Position numbers and translations under genes: made by a program. Shown piece after piece: positions 16,699 through 24,254 of a DNA stretch of 64,000 nt (position 1 is the stretch's first letter; the number at the start of each line of letters is the position of its first letter). Origin of the DNA: LMUY01 sp964235495. GTDB lineage: Bacteria; Pseudomonadota; Alphaproteobacteria; Acetobacterales; Acetobacteraceae. The stretch spans positions 37,236-101,235 of the forward strand of contig CAXSAX010000009.1 in the NCBI GenBank assembly GCA_964235495.1, in the 5' to 3' direction. Below the pieces are notes generated by a model. The model was given only the letters and a program-made list of their open reading frames with translations, had not been told where the DNA came from and did not search any database.

Positions 16699-17538
16699 AT
16701 GCCGGAACTCCCCGAAGTCGAGACGGTGATGCGCGGCCTGCGGGCGCGGCTGGAGGGGCGGCGGATCGTGCGCGCCCTGGTGCACCGGGCGGACCTGCGC
16801 TGGGCGCTGCCGCCACAGCTGGCGGCGCGGCTGGCGGGTGCGCGGGTGGAAGGATTCCGCCGGCGGGCCAAGTACATCCTGATGCGGCTGGACGGCGGGG
16901 ACAGCGTGCTGCTGCACCTCGGCATGTCCGGGCGGATGGTGCTGGGGCCAGCCAACCCCAACAGCGTCACCGCGCACGAGCACATCGTGCTGGAGACCGA
17001 CGAGGGATGGCGGGTGGGGTTCGTGGACCCGCGGCGCTTCGGCTCGGTCGATCTGATCGCTACGGCGGACGAGGACGCGCACCGCCTGCTGGTCGGGCTG
17101 GGGCCGGAGCCGCTGGACTCGGCGTTCACCACCAGCGTGCTGGCGGCGGCGCTGGCGGGCAAGCGGACCCCGGTGAAGGCGGCGCTGCTGGACCAGCGGC
17201 TGGTGGCGGGCCTGGGCAACATCTACGTGTGCGAGGCGCTGTTCCGCGCCCGCATCGCCCCGGACCGCCAGGCCGCCACCATCCCGCGCGCCGGGGCGGC
17301 CCGCCTGGTGGCGGCCATCAAGGCGGTGCTGACGGAGGCGATCGCCGCGGGTGGGTCGTCCCTGCGGGACTACGTGCAGCCCGATGGCGAGCTGGGCTAC
17401 TTCCAGCACGCCTGGAAGGTGTATGGGCGGGAAGGCCAGCCGTGCGAGCGCTGCCCCGGCTTGCCGGCCTGCCCCGGCGTGGCCCGCATGGTGCAGTCCG
17501 CCCGGTCCACCTTCCATTGCCCGCGGACTCAGCGCTAG
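16699..17538 (+). CDS. mutM: Formamidopyrimidine-DNA glycosylase
   Basis: Excises 8-oxoguanine and formamidopyrimidines and nicks the abasic site. 279 residues beginning MPELPEVET, where Pro2 is the catalytic nucleophile and Glu3 the acid. Lys in RRAKYILMRL, DPRRFGSVDL, the helix-two-turn-helix VAGLGNIYVCEALFRARI and GGSSLRDYV are all present. The zinc finger is odd: it reads CERCPGLPACPGVAR and ends HCPRTQR, so the usual fourth zinc cysteine (CPxC) is threonine, while an additional cysteine is present a few residues after the second one. The arginine-containing beta-hairpin RSTF is intact, so activity is likely. Confidence 0.94.
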   Translation: MPELPEVETVMRGLRARLEGRRIVRALVHRADLRWALPPQLAARLAGARVEGFRRRAKYILMRLDGGDSVLLHLGMSGRMVLGPANPNSVTAHEHIVLETDEGWRVGFVDPRRFGSVDLIATADEDAHRLLVGLGPEPLDSAFTTSVLAAALAGKRTPVKAALLDQRLVAGLGNIYVCEALFRARIAPDRQAATIPRAGAARLVAAIKAVLTEAIAAGGSSLRDYVQPDGELGYFQHAWKVYGREGQPCERCPGLPACPGVARMVQSARSTFHCPRTQR

Positions 17539-17575
17539 AATTCGCGGCCTGGCGGGCATCTGGTAGGAAAGTCGC

Positions 17576-17965
17576 ATGTCTGCGGTGTTCGACAAGCTGA
17601 GCTTCATGCGCCACCTGGAAAGCGAGGGCACGTTCAACCGCCCGCAGGCGGAGAAGCTGTCGGAGGCGTTCCATACCGCCGTGCAGGAGTCGGTTGCCAC
17701 CAAGGCGGATATCGCCCGGCTGGAGGCGCGGATCGACGCCATGGACGCCCGGGTGGATGCCAAGCTGGCCGGGGTGGACGCCAAGCTGGCCGGTGTGGAT
17801 GCCAAGCTGGCAGGGGTTGACGCCAGGATGGCAGGCGTGGACGCCAGGATGGCCATGTTGGGCAGCAGCATCGAAGCCTCGATCGCCAATATGAAGGTCT
17901 GGACGGTCGGCGTGGGGGTCGCGCTGTTCAGCGCGCTCGCCGCCATCCGCTTCTTCGGACATTAG
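17576..17965 (+). CDS. DUF1640-like coiled-coil protein with C-terminal membrane anchor
   Basis: A 129-residue protein. The N-terminal third (MSAVFDKLSFMRHLESEG) is followed by a run of heptads of the form AKLAGVD/ARMAGVD (residues about 50-95), which form a continuous coiled coil, and a single C-terminal membrane segment (VWTVGVGVALFSALAAIRFF). This plan resembles the DUF1640/CCDC90 family of membrane-anchored coiled coils; the function in bacteria is unknown. The heptads are encoded by a 21-bp tandem repeat, so the coil length can vary by slippage in whole heptads. It lies 37 nt after mutM and 33 nt before the enoyl-CoA hydratase gene. Confidence 0.75.
   Translation: MSAVFDKLSFMRHLESEGTFNRPQAEKLSEAFHTAVQESVATKADIARLEARIDAMDARVDAKLAGVDAKLAGVDAKLAGVDARMAGVDARMAMLGSSIEASIANMKVWTVGVGVALFSALAAIRFFGH
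17759..17857 (+). repeat. 21-bp tandem repeat encoding coiled-coil heptads
   Basis: Four full copies and one partial copy of a 21-bp unit of the type GCCAAGCTGGCCGGGGTGGA(C), in frame with the coiled-coil gene. Copies 1 and 2 differ at a few positions; copies 4 and 5 change AAGCTG to AGGATG (Lys-Leu to Arg-Met). Confidence 0.9.
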
Positions 17966-17998
17966 CGGTTCCGCGGCGGGAACCATAGGAGACGACCG

Positions 17999-18766
17999 AT
18001 GCCCGACATGATCCTGGTGGAGACGCAAGGGGCCGTGGGCGTCATCCGCCTCAACCGCCCTGCGGCGCTCAACGCGCTGTGCGACCAGCTGATGGCCGAA
18101 CTTGGCGACCAACTGCTCGCGTTCGACGCGGACCCGGCGGTCGGCGCCCTCGTGCTCACCGGGTCCGACAAGGCGTTCGCGGCGGGGGCTGATATCAAGG
18201 AGATGCAGGCCCGCAGCTACCCCGGCGTGTTGCTGGACGACTTCATCGCCAAGTGGGAAGTGGTGCTGCGAGTCAAGAAGCCGGTGATTGCCGCCGTGGC
18301 CGGGTTTGCGCTGGGCGGGGGGTGCGAGCTGGCGATGATGTGCGACATGATCGTGTGCGCCGACACCGCCAAATTCGGCCAGCCGGAGATCAACCTTGGC
18401 ATCATGCCGGGCGCGGGCGGTACCCAGCGGTTCACCCGGGCGGTGGGCAAGTCCAAGGCGATGGACCTGTGCCTGACCGGCCGCATGATGGACGCGGCTG
18501 AGGCGGAGCGGGCCAACTTGGTCGCGCGGGTGTTCCCGGCGGCGGCGCTGGTGGAGGAAACGGTCAAGCTGGCGGCAAAGGTCGCCAGCCAATCCCGCGT
18601 GGCGGCGCTGCTCACCAAGCGCGCGGTGAACGCGGCGTTCGAGACCACCCTGACGCAAGGCGTTGCGACCGAGCGCGGGCTGTTCCTGTCGCTGTTCGGG
18701 ACGGCCGACCAGGCCGAGGGCATGGCCGCGTTCGTCGGCAAGCGCCCGCCGTCCTTTGCGCGCTGA
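17999..18766 (+). CDS. Enoyl-CoA hydratase
   Basis: Crotonase-fold hydratase of 255 residues acting on trans-2-enoyl-CoA in fatty-acid oxidation. The oxyanion-hole strand is KAFAAGADIKEM, and both catalytic glutamates are in place: GGGCELAMMCDMI and FGQPEINLGIMPGAGGTQR. The C-terminal trimerisation helix ends in KRPPSFAR. An AGGAG Shine-Dalgarno lies 7 nt before the ATG. It is the last gene before rpsT and seems to be a single gene. The family also contains isomerases and other crotonases, but the two Glu residues favour a hydratase. Confidence 0.92.
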   Translation: MPDMILVETQGAVGVIRLNRPAALNALCDQLMAELGDQLLAFDADPAVGALVLTGSDKAFAAGADIKEMQARSYPGVLLDDFIAKWEVVLRVKKPVIAAVAGFALGGGCELAMMCDMIVCADTAKFGQPEINLGIMPGAGGTQRFTRAVGKSKAMDLCLTGRMMDAAEAERANLVARVFPAAALVEETVKLAAKVASQSRVAALLTKRAVNAAFETTLTQGVATERGLFLSLFGTADQAEGMAAFVGKRPPSFAR

Positions 18767-18887
18767 GAGCCGCGCAGCTTCCTTGACTCGGGAAAATCCC
18801 GGACCTAAAAATAATGCTCGCGATTGGCAAGGCTGCTGGTCGGACGATATTAGCCAGACCAGATAATTGTTTGAGATATAGGATCGA

Positions 18888-19163
18888 ATGGCGAACAACG
18901 CTTCTGCGCGCAAGCGCATCCGGCAAACGGCGCGCCGCACCGAGCGCAACCAGGCCCGCAAGTCCCGCATGAGGACCTTTGTCAAGAAGGTCGAGACGGC
19001 GATCGCCGGCGGCGACAAGTCCGTCGCCGCGGCTGCGTTCCTGGCGGCGCAGCCGGAAATGCAGCGTGCAGCCGGCAAGGGCGTGATTCACTCCAACACC
19101 GTTGCCCGCAAGCTGTCGCGTTTGTCCAAGCGCATCAAGGCGTTGGCTGCTCCAGCTGCCTAA
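18888..19163 (+). CDS. rpsT: 30S ribosomal protein S20
   Basis: Small, basic, helical 16S rRNA-binding protein of 91 residues. The N terminus MANNASARKRIRQ and the central RNERNQ-like block (RRTERNQARKSRMRTFVKKVE) identify it; the C terminus has GKGVIHSNTVARKLSRLSKR, in which HSNTVARKLSRL is conserved. It sits immediately before dnaA, a common alphaproteobacterial order. The upstream region is AT-richer than average and likely holds its promoter; a strong terminator follows. Confidence 0.97.
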   Translation: MANNASARKRIRQTARRTERNQARKSRMRTFVKKVETAIAGGDKSVAAAAFLAAQPEMQRAAGKGVIHSNTVARKLSRLSKRIKALAAPAA

Positions 19164-19211
19164 GTTGTCGGCTGGATAGCCTGGGCTGTCTTCGTTGAGT
19201 TTACTGCTAAT

Positions 19212-19255
19212 AAAGGCCAACCAATCCATTTAGGATTGATTGGCCTTTGTCTTTT
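19212..19255 (+). terminator. Intrinsic terminator of rpsT
   Basis: A 16-bp stem AAAGGCCAACCAATCC / GGATTGATTGGCCTTT with one mismatch and loop ATTTA, followed by GTCTTTT. The A-run and T-run flank the stem, so it could work in both directions. It separates rpsT from dnaA. Confidence 0.85.
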
Positions 19256-19412
19256 GCAGGCCTGCCACACTTCTAAGCTTTTGCTTGAGCGTCGTCGTTT
19301 TGAATTGCGTTTGGTAACAACGCGACCTAAACCATTATTATGCATTCATATCCCGCAGACGAGAGCGTCGCTGCCGGGGCATGGGCTTCCGGTATAGCTT
19401 GAGGCAGGTGGG

Positions 19413-20855
19413 ATGATCACATTCGGCGACCCGGCTGACCGTACGGAGGGCATTGGCCTTCCGAGCCACGGCTCCATCCTCACGGCGCAATGGGACAGGG
19501 TGCGCGACCGCCTCAAAGCCGATGTCGGTGAGGTGGAATACCGCACCTGGCTGCGGCAGATGACGATGGCGAGCCTGGATGGCGACGAGGTGACCATCCA
19601 CCTGCCCACCCGCTTCCTGCGGGATTGGGTGCGCAGCCACTACGCGGATAAGCTGGCAGCGTTTTGGCGCATGGAAAGCGAAGACGTGCAGCGCGTTGAC
19701 CTGCGCGTCGGCTCAGCGGCCGAGCCGCCGCCCCTGGCCGCCCCGCTGACCGAGAGCCTGTCCGCCGAGGGCGCGCTTCCAAGCGTCTTGCGCGCCGAGG
19801 ACCGATCTGAGCCGCGCGCGGCGGAGGCGGCCGGCGCGCTGGACAGCCGGTTCTCGTTCGACGCCTTCATCGTGGGCAAGCCCAATGAGTTCGCCTATGC
19901 CTGCGCCCGGCGCGTGGCCGAGCAGCCGGCCAGCCAGGGCTTCAACCCGCTGTTCCTGTATGGCGGCGTCGGCCTGGGCAAGACCCACCTGATGCACGCC
20001 GTCGGGCTCGAGCTGTCCCGGCGCGAGGGCGGCCGTCCGTCCACGGTCAGCTACATGTCGGCCGAGAAGTTCATGTACCGCTTCATCGCCGCCATCCGCA
20101 GCCAATCGACCATGGAGTTCAAGGAGAGCCTGCGCTCCGTCGATGTGCTGATGGTGGACGACGTGCAGTTCCTAATCGGCAAGGACAGCACGCAGGAGGA
20201 GTTCTTCCACACCTTCAACGCGTTGGTGGAATCCGGCAAGCAGATCGTGATCTCCTCGGACAAGTCGCCGTCCGAACTGGATGTGGAGCAGCGGCTGCGC
20301 ACCCGGCTCGGCTGCGGCATGGTGGCGGACATCCACGCCACCACGTTCGAGCTGCGGGTGTCTATCCTGGAGGCCAAGGCCGGGCGCGCCGGCGTCGATG
20401 TGCCGCGCCGGGTGCTGGAGTTCCTGGCCCACAAGATCACCACCAACGTGCGCGAGCTGGAAGGCGCGCTGAACCGGTTGCTGGCCCACGCCAGCCTGTT
20501 CGGCCGCCCGGTGACGCTGGAATCCACCCAGGACGTGCTGCGCGACGTGCTGAAGGCGCAGGACCGCCGGGTCACCATCGAGGAGATCCAGAAGCGCGTG
20601 GCCGAGCACTACCACCTGCGGCTGAGCGAGATGAGCAGCGCCCGGCGCGCCCGCAACGTGGCCCGGCCGCGCCAGGTGGCGATGTACCTGGCCAAGCAGC
20701 TCACCAGCCGCTCGCTGCCGGAGATCGGCCGCAAGTTCGGCAACCGCGACCACACCACGGTGATGCACGCGTGCAGCCGGGTTGCGGAGATCATGGGCGT
20801 GGACGCGGGATTCGCCGAGGACGTGGAGCTGCTGCGCCGCATGCTGGAAAGCTGA
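19413..20855 (+). CDS. dnaA: Chromosomal replication initiator protein DnaA
   Basis: Binds DnaA boxes and melts the origin. 480 residues with all four domains: domain I (QWDRVRDRLKADVGEVEYRTWL), a linker of about 60 residues, the AAA+ domain with Walker A YGGVGLGKTHLMHAVG and Walker B VLMVDDVQFLIGKDS, and domain IV with the helix-turn-helix signature RSLPEIGRKFGNRDHTTVMHA. The ATG gives MITFGDPADRTEG; the preceding GGCAGGTGGG carries a weak Shine-Dalgarno. No cluster of 9-mer DnaA boxes was seen in the flanking gaps, so the origin is probably elsewhere. Confidence 0.98.
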   Translation: MITFGDPADRTEGIGLPSHGSILTAQWDRVRDRLKADVGEVEYRTWLRQMTMASLDGDEVTIHLPTRFLRDWVRSHYADKLAAFWRMESEDVQRVDLRVGSAAEPPPLAAPLTESLSAEGALPSVLRAEDRSEPRAAEAAGALDSRFSFDAFIVGKPNEFAYACARRVAEQPASQGFNPLFLYGGVGLGKTHLMHAVGLELSRREGGRPSTVSYMSAEKFMYRFIAAIRSQSTMEFKESLRSVDVLMVDDVQFLIGKDSTQEEFFHTFNALVESGKQIVISSDKSPSELDVEQRLRTRLGCGMVADIHATTFELRVSILEAKAGRAGVDVPRRVLEFLAHKITTNVRELEGALNRLLAHASLFGRPVTLESTQDVLRDVLKAQDRRVTIEEIQKRVAEHYHLRLSEMSSARRARNVARPRQVAMYLAKQLTSRSLPEIGRKFGNRDHTTVMHACSRVAEIMGVDAGFAEDVELLRRMLES

Positions 20856-20941
20856 CAGTCGTTTGCGCGGCGCGGCCGGGCTGCTAGGCTGGTCGTCCGA
20901 CCCAGCAGCGCCCCGTAATCCGTCGGCGCGGAGAACCTGCC

Positions 20942-22066
20942 ATGAAGCTCAAGGCTGACCGCGCGACGCTGATCAAGGGGCTGGCGCATATCCAGAGCGT
21001 GGCCGAGAAGCGCAACACAATTCCGATCCTGGCCAACGTGCTGATCGCAGTGCGGGACGGCAAGCTGAGCCTCACGGCAACGGACATGGAGATCGCCATC
21101 GTCGAGGAGGTGCCCGCCGCCACCAGCCGGGACGGCGCCACCACGGCCCCGGCCACCACGCTGTACGAGATTGTGCGCAAGCTGCCGGACGGGGCGGAAG
21201 TCGAGCTGGACTTCACCGGCGGAGACGCCCAGCTGGCGCTGCGGGCCGGGCGCTACGCCACCAGCCTGGTCACGCTGCCGACCGACGACTTCCCGTCCAT
21301 GACGGCGGGGCAGCTGCCGCACCATTTCCACCTCACTGCCCTGGCGCTGCGTGGGCTGATCGACCGCACCCGGTTCGCCATCAGCACCGAGGAGACTCGC
21401 TACTACCTCAATGGCATTTTCCTGCATGCGGCGGACGGCGATGACGGCCGGGTGCTGCGCGCGGCCGCCACGGACGGCCATCGGCTGGCCCGGGTGGAGG
21501 AGCCGTTGCCGGAGGGCGCCGGGTCCATGCCCGGCGTGATCGTGCCGCGCAAGACGGTCGCCGAGCTGCGCAAGCTGCTGGACGAGGCCAGCGGGGAGGT
21601 GGAGGTGGCGCTGTCCGACACGCGCATTCAGTTCACCGTCGGCACGGTGCAGCTGACCAGCAAGCTGATCGACGGCACGTTCCCCGAATACGAGCGGGTG
21701 ATCCCGCGCGACAACGAGAAGATTCTGCGCGTCGGCAAGAAGGACTTCGCCGAGGCGGTCGGCCGGGTCGCGGCGATCAGCAGCGAGCGGTCTCGCCCGG
21801 TGAAGATGTCGCTCTCGCGGGACTTGCTGGTGTTGTCGGCGGCAAGCCCGGAGCAGGGCACGGCCACGGAGGAGCTGGACGGGGACCGGGTGAAGTACGA
21901 CGCCGGGCCGCTCGAGATCGGCTTCCAGGCGCGCTACCTGAACGACATCACCGACCAGATCGGCGGCGAGGTGGAGTTTCTGTTCAGCGACGGCGCCGCG
22001 CCCACGGTCGTGCGGGACGCAGGAGACACCAGCGCGTTGTACGTGCTGATGCCGATGCGGGTATGA
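20942..22066 (+). CDS. dnaN: DNA polymerase III beta subunit (sliding clamp)
   Basis: Ring-shaped processivity clamp, 374 residues in three repeated domains. Typical stretches are LKADRATLIKGLAHIQSVAEKR and NTIPILANVLI at the start, ATDGHRLARVEEPLP in the middle, and the C-terminal VLMPMRV, which ends the family almost invariably. It lies 86 nt after dnaA. The gene normally next to it (recF) is displaced here by a PEP-CTERM gene. Confidence 0.98.
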   Translation: MKLKADRATLIKGLAHIQSVAEKRNTIPILANVLIAVRDGKLSLTATDMEIAIVEEVPAATSRDGATTAPATTLYEIVRKLPDGAEVELDFTGGDAQLALRAGRYATSLVTLPTDDFPSMTAGQLPHHFHLTALALRGLIDRTRFAISTEETRYYLNGIFLHAADGDDGRVLRAAATDGHRLARVEEPLPEGAGSMPGVIVPRKTVAELRKLLDEASGEVEVALSDTRIQFTVGTVQLTSKLIDGTFPEYERVIPRDNEKILRVGKKDFAEAVGRVAAISSERSRPVKMSLSRDLLVLSAASPEQGTATEELDGDRVKYDAGPLEIGFQARYLNDITDQIGGEVEFLFSDGAAPTVVRDAGDTSALYVLMPMRV

Positions 22067-22228
22067 TGGGGTACAGGCGGGCTAAGCTGGTTTGAACCAT
22101 GGTCCGTTTGGACATACACATGTCGGCTAATCTTACAAATGAGATTCGTGAACCCTCTAGAGCGTTGTTTTTACAACCTGGCAAGCTAGTTGCATCTGCT
22201 CGGGCGTTACCACTCGGGCCTCATTACC

Positions 22229-22939
22229 ATGTTTTGTAAGCGCCTCGTCTCCACCATTGCCCTTGCAAGCTGCTTTGCCGGCAGCGTGCAGGCCGCGCCG
22301 GTGCTTTCGGTGTCGAGCGTGGTGGGCGGCGGCCCGGCGGGCACCGTGTTCGAGACCCTGAACGAGTTGGCCCTTGGCCAGGCAGGCGGCATGACGAGCG
22401 CCGGCGTGATGGTGACGTTCTCTGGCAACGCCGCGGTGGTCGCCGGAGCCAGCACCAACTATTACGCGGCTCCCGTGCTGTCGAACGGCGATGGCGCCGC
22501 CTTCGGCGATGCGGACGGCGCCGATGCGAGCCGCTACGTCAGCACCGGCTCCGCCGGCGCCGTGGCTGGTTCCGCCGTCACGTTCACGTTGGCGACCGCC
22601 GAGACCTATTTCGGTTTGGCCTGGGGTTCGGTGGACAGCTACGACAGCCTGGCGTTCTATGACGGCATGAGGCTGATCGAGGTGATCACCGGGGCTGACG
22701 TGCTGGCCGGGGCCAACGGCGACCAGTCCGCGGCGGGCACAGCCTACGTAAACATTACCTCCTCGGTCGCCTTCACGACGATTGTGGCCAGCAGCAGCCA
22801 ATATGCGTTCGAGTTCGATGACCTGTCTTTCGACGCGCCGGCCGTTTCCGTGCCGGAACCGATGACGTTGGCCGTGCTGGGAACCGGCCTGGCCGGCCTT
22901 GGGCTTGTGAGACGACGCCACGGAGCGTCTGCCTCGTAG
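22229..22939 (+). CDS. PEP-CTERM sorting domain protein
   Basis: A 236-residue exported protein. It starts with a signal peptide (KRLVSTIALASCFAGSVQAA), continues as a Gly/Ala/Ser/Thr-rich beta-type domain with few charges, and ends in the exosortase tag VPEPMTLAVLGTGLAGLGLV followed by RRR. PEP-CTERM proteins are cleaved by an exosortase and released to the cell surface or exopolysaccharide; no exosortase gene is visible here. The ATG giving MFCKRLV was chosen because it makes a normal signal peptide. Its position between dnaN and recF is unusual. The domain might be an adhesin-like or matrix protein, but nothing in the sequence shows a specific role. Confidence 0.88.
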   Translation: MFCKRLVSTIALASCFAGSVQAAPVLSVSSVVGGGPAGTVFETLNELALGQAGGMTSAGVMVTFSGNAAVVAGASTNYYAAPVLSNGDGAAFGDADGADASRYVSTGSAGAVAGSAVTFTLATAETYFGLAWGSVDSYDSLAFYDGMRLIEVITGADVLAGANGDQSAAGTAYVNITSSVAFTTIVASSSQYAFEFDDLSFDAPAVSVPEPMTLAVLGTGLAGLGLVRRRHGASAS

Positions 22940-23060
22940 GGGGTACGACACGGCTGTCTCCTTCGCCGTTTTGGCAAGGCATCCTTTTACGAAGGCCGGG
23001 GTTCATGGCCCGGCGACGCGCGATTGCCTCGGCAAGCCGTTCGGCGGCTAAAAGAGCCAG

Positions 23061-24194
23061 GTGATCCTCACCCGCCTGACCCTCACCGAGTTCCGCAACT
23101 ACCCGGCCCTGACCTGGCGGCCGGCGGCGCGCTTGGCCGTGATCACCGGGCCGAACGGCAGCGGCAAGACCAACCTGCTGGAAGCCGTCTCCCTGTTGGT
23201 GCCCGGCCGCGGCTTGCGCAATGCCCGCCTGGCGGATTTGCCGCGGGTGGGTGCGGACAGCCGCTGGGGCGTGGCCGCGGAGTTCGCGGACGGGTTGGCC
23301 ATCGGCACCGGCTCCCCTCCGGAAGGTCCCACGGACCGCCGCGCCTTCCGCCTGGACGGCGAGCCGCCGCGCTCCCAGGCCGCCATCGCGGCCCGGCTGG
23401 CCGCTGTCTGGCTCACGCCGCAGATGGACCGGCTGTTCGGCGAAGGCGCATCCAGCCGCCGCCGCTTTCTCGACCGGCTGGTCTGGGCGCTGGAGCCGGG
23501 CCATGCGCGGGAGATCGCGGCGCACGACACCGCCATGGCCAGTCGCAACCGGCTGCTGGTGGCCGGCGGCGCCGACCCGGCTTGGCTGGCCGGGCTGGAG
23601 GACGGCATGGTGCGCCACGCCGTGGCCGCGGCCGCTGCCCGCGCTGTCCTGGTGGCCCGGCTGAATGCGGCGCTGGACGCGGGCGCGGCGGGCGCATTCC
23701 CAGCCGCCCACATTACATTGCTGGACCGGATCGCCGACCGGCTCGCCGCTGACCCGGCGCTTGCGGTGGAGGACTGGCTGCGCGCCGCCCTGCATGACGC
23801 CCGGGCTTCGGACGCCGCCGCCGGGTCCGCCAGCCTGGGGGCGCACCGGGCGGACATGGCGCTGTCCGACGCCGCGACGGGGCGGGCGGCGGCGCTCGCC
23901 AGCACGGGGCAGCAGAAGGCGTTGCTGCTGGGCGTGGTGCTGGGCCATGCCGCCCTCATCGCCGCCACCCGCGGCGCGCCGCCGGTGCTGCTGCTGGACG
24001 AGCCGACCGTCCACCTGGATGCCGTGCGCCGGCGGGACTTGCTGGACGCGTTGGCAGCTGGCAGCGGAACGGTGCTGTTGACGGGCACGGACGCGCAGGC
24101 GTTCGCGCCGCTCCGGGGCCTGGCTGAGGGCTGGCAAACCGGGGATGGCCAGCTGCTGCCGGACGCCAGCTTTCCCCTGCCCAGGGCTGTCTAA
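23061..24194 (+). CDS. recF: DNA replication and repair protein RecF
   Basis: ABC-type ATPase that helps RecA loading at single-strand gaps. 377 residues from GTG. Walker A is VITGPNGSGKTNLLEAVSLL, the family signature FRNYPAL is at the start, and QMDRLFGEGASSRRRFLDRLV matches the RecF-specific region. The C-terminal signature and Walker B are STGQQKALLLGVVLGHA and PPVLLLDEPTVHLD. The alignment of start GTG to the first beta strand (MILTRLTLTEFRNY) fits the family. It lies 24-60 nt before gyrB, as in many genomes. Confidence 0.95.
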   Translation: MILTRLTLTEFRNYPALTWRPAARLAVITGPNGSGKTNLLEAVSLLVPGRGLRNARLADLPRVGADSRWGVAAEFADGLAIGTGSPPEGPTDRRAFRLDGEPPRSQAAIAARLAAVWLTPQMDRLFGEGASSRRRFLDRLVWALEPGHAREIAAHDTAMASRNRLLVAGGADPAWLAGLEDGMVRHAVAAAAARAVLVARLNAALDAGAAGAFPAAHITLLDRIADRLAADPALAVEDWLRAALHDARASDAAAGSASLGAHRADMALSDAATGRAAALASTGQQKALLLGVVLGHAALIAATRGAPPVLLLDEPTVHLDAVRRRDLLDALAAGSGTVLLTGTDAQAFAPLRGLAEGWQTGDGQLLPDASFPLPRAV

Positions 24195-24254
24195 AGCGGG
24201 CCTGAACGCCTATATTCCATGGCAGTCCCGACTGACCCGGAGTCTCCTCACGGC

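Noticed and set aside
18767..19412. Replication origin next to dnaA
   Set aside because: No group of TTATCCACA-type boxes was found around rpsT and dnaA; in alphaproteobacteria the origin often lies elsewhere.
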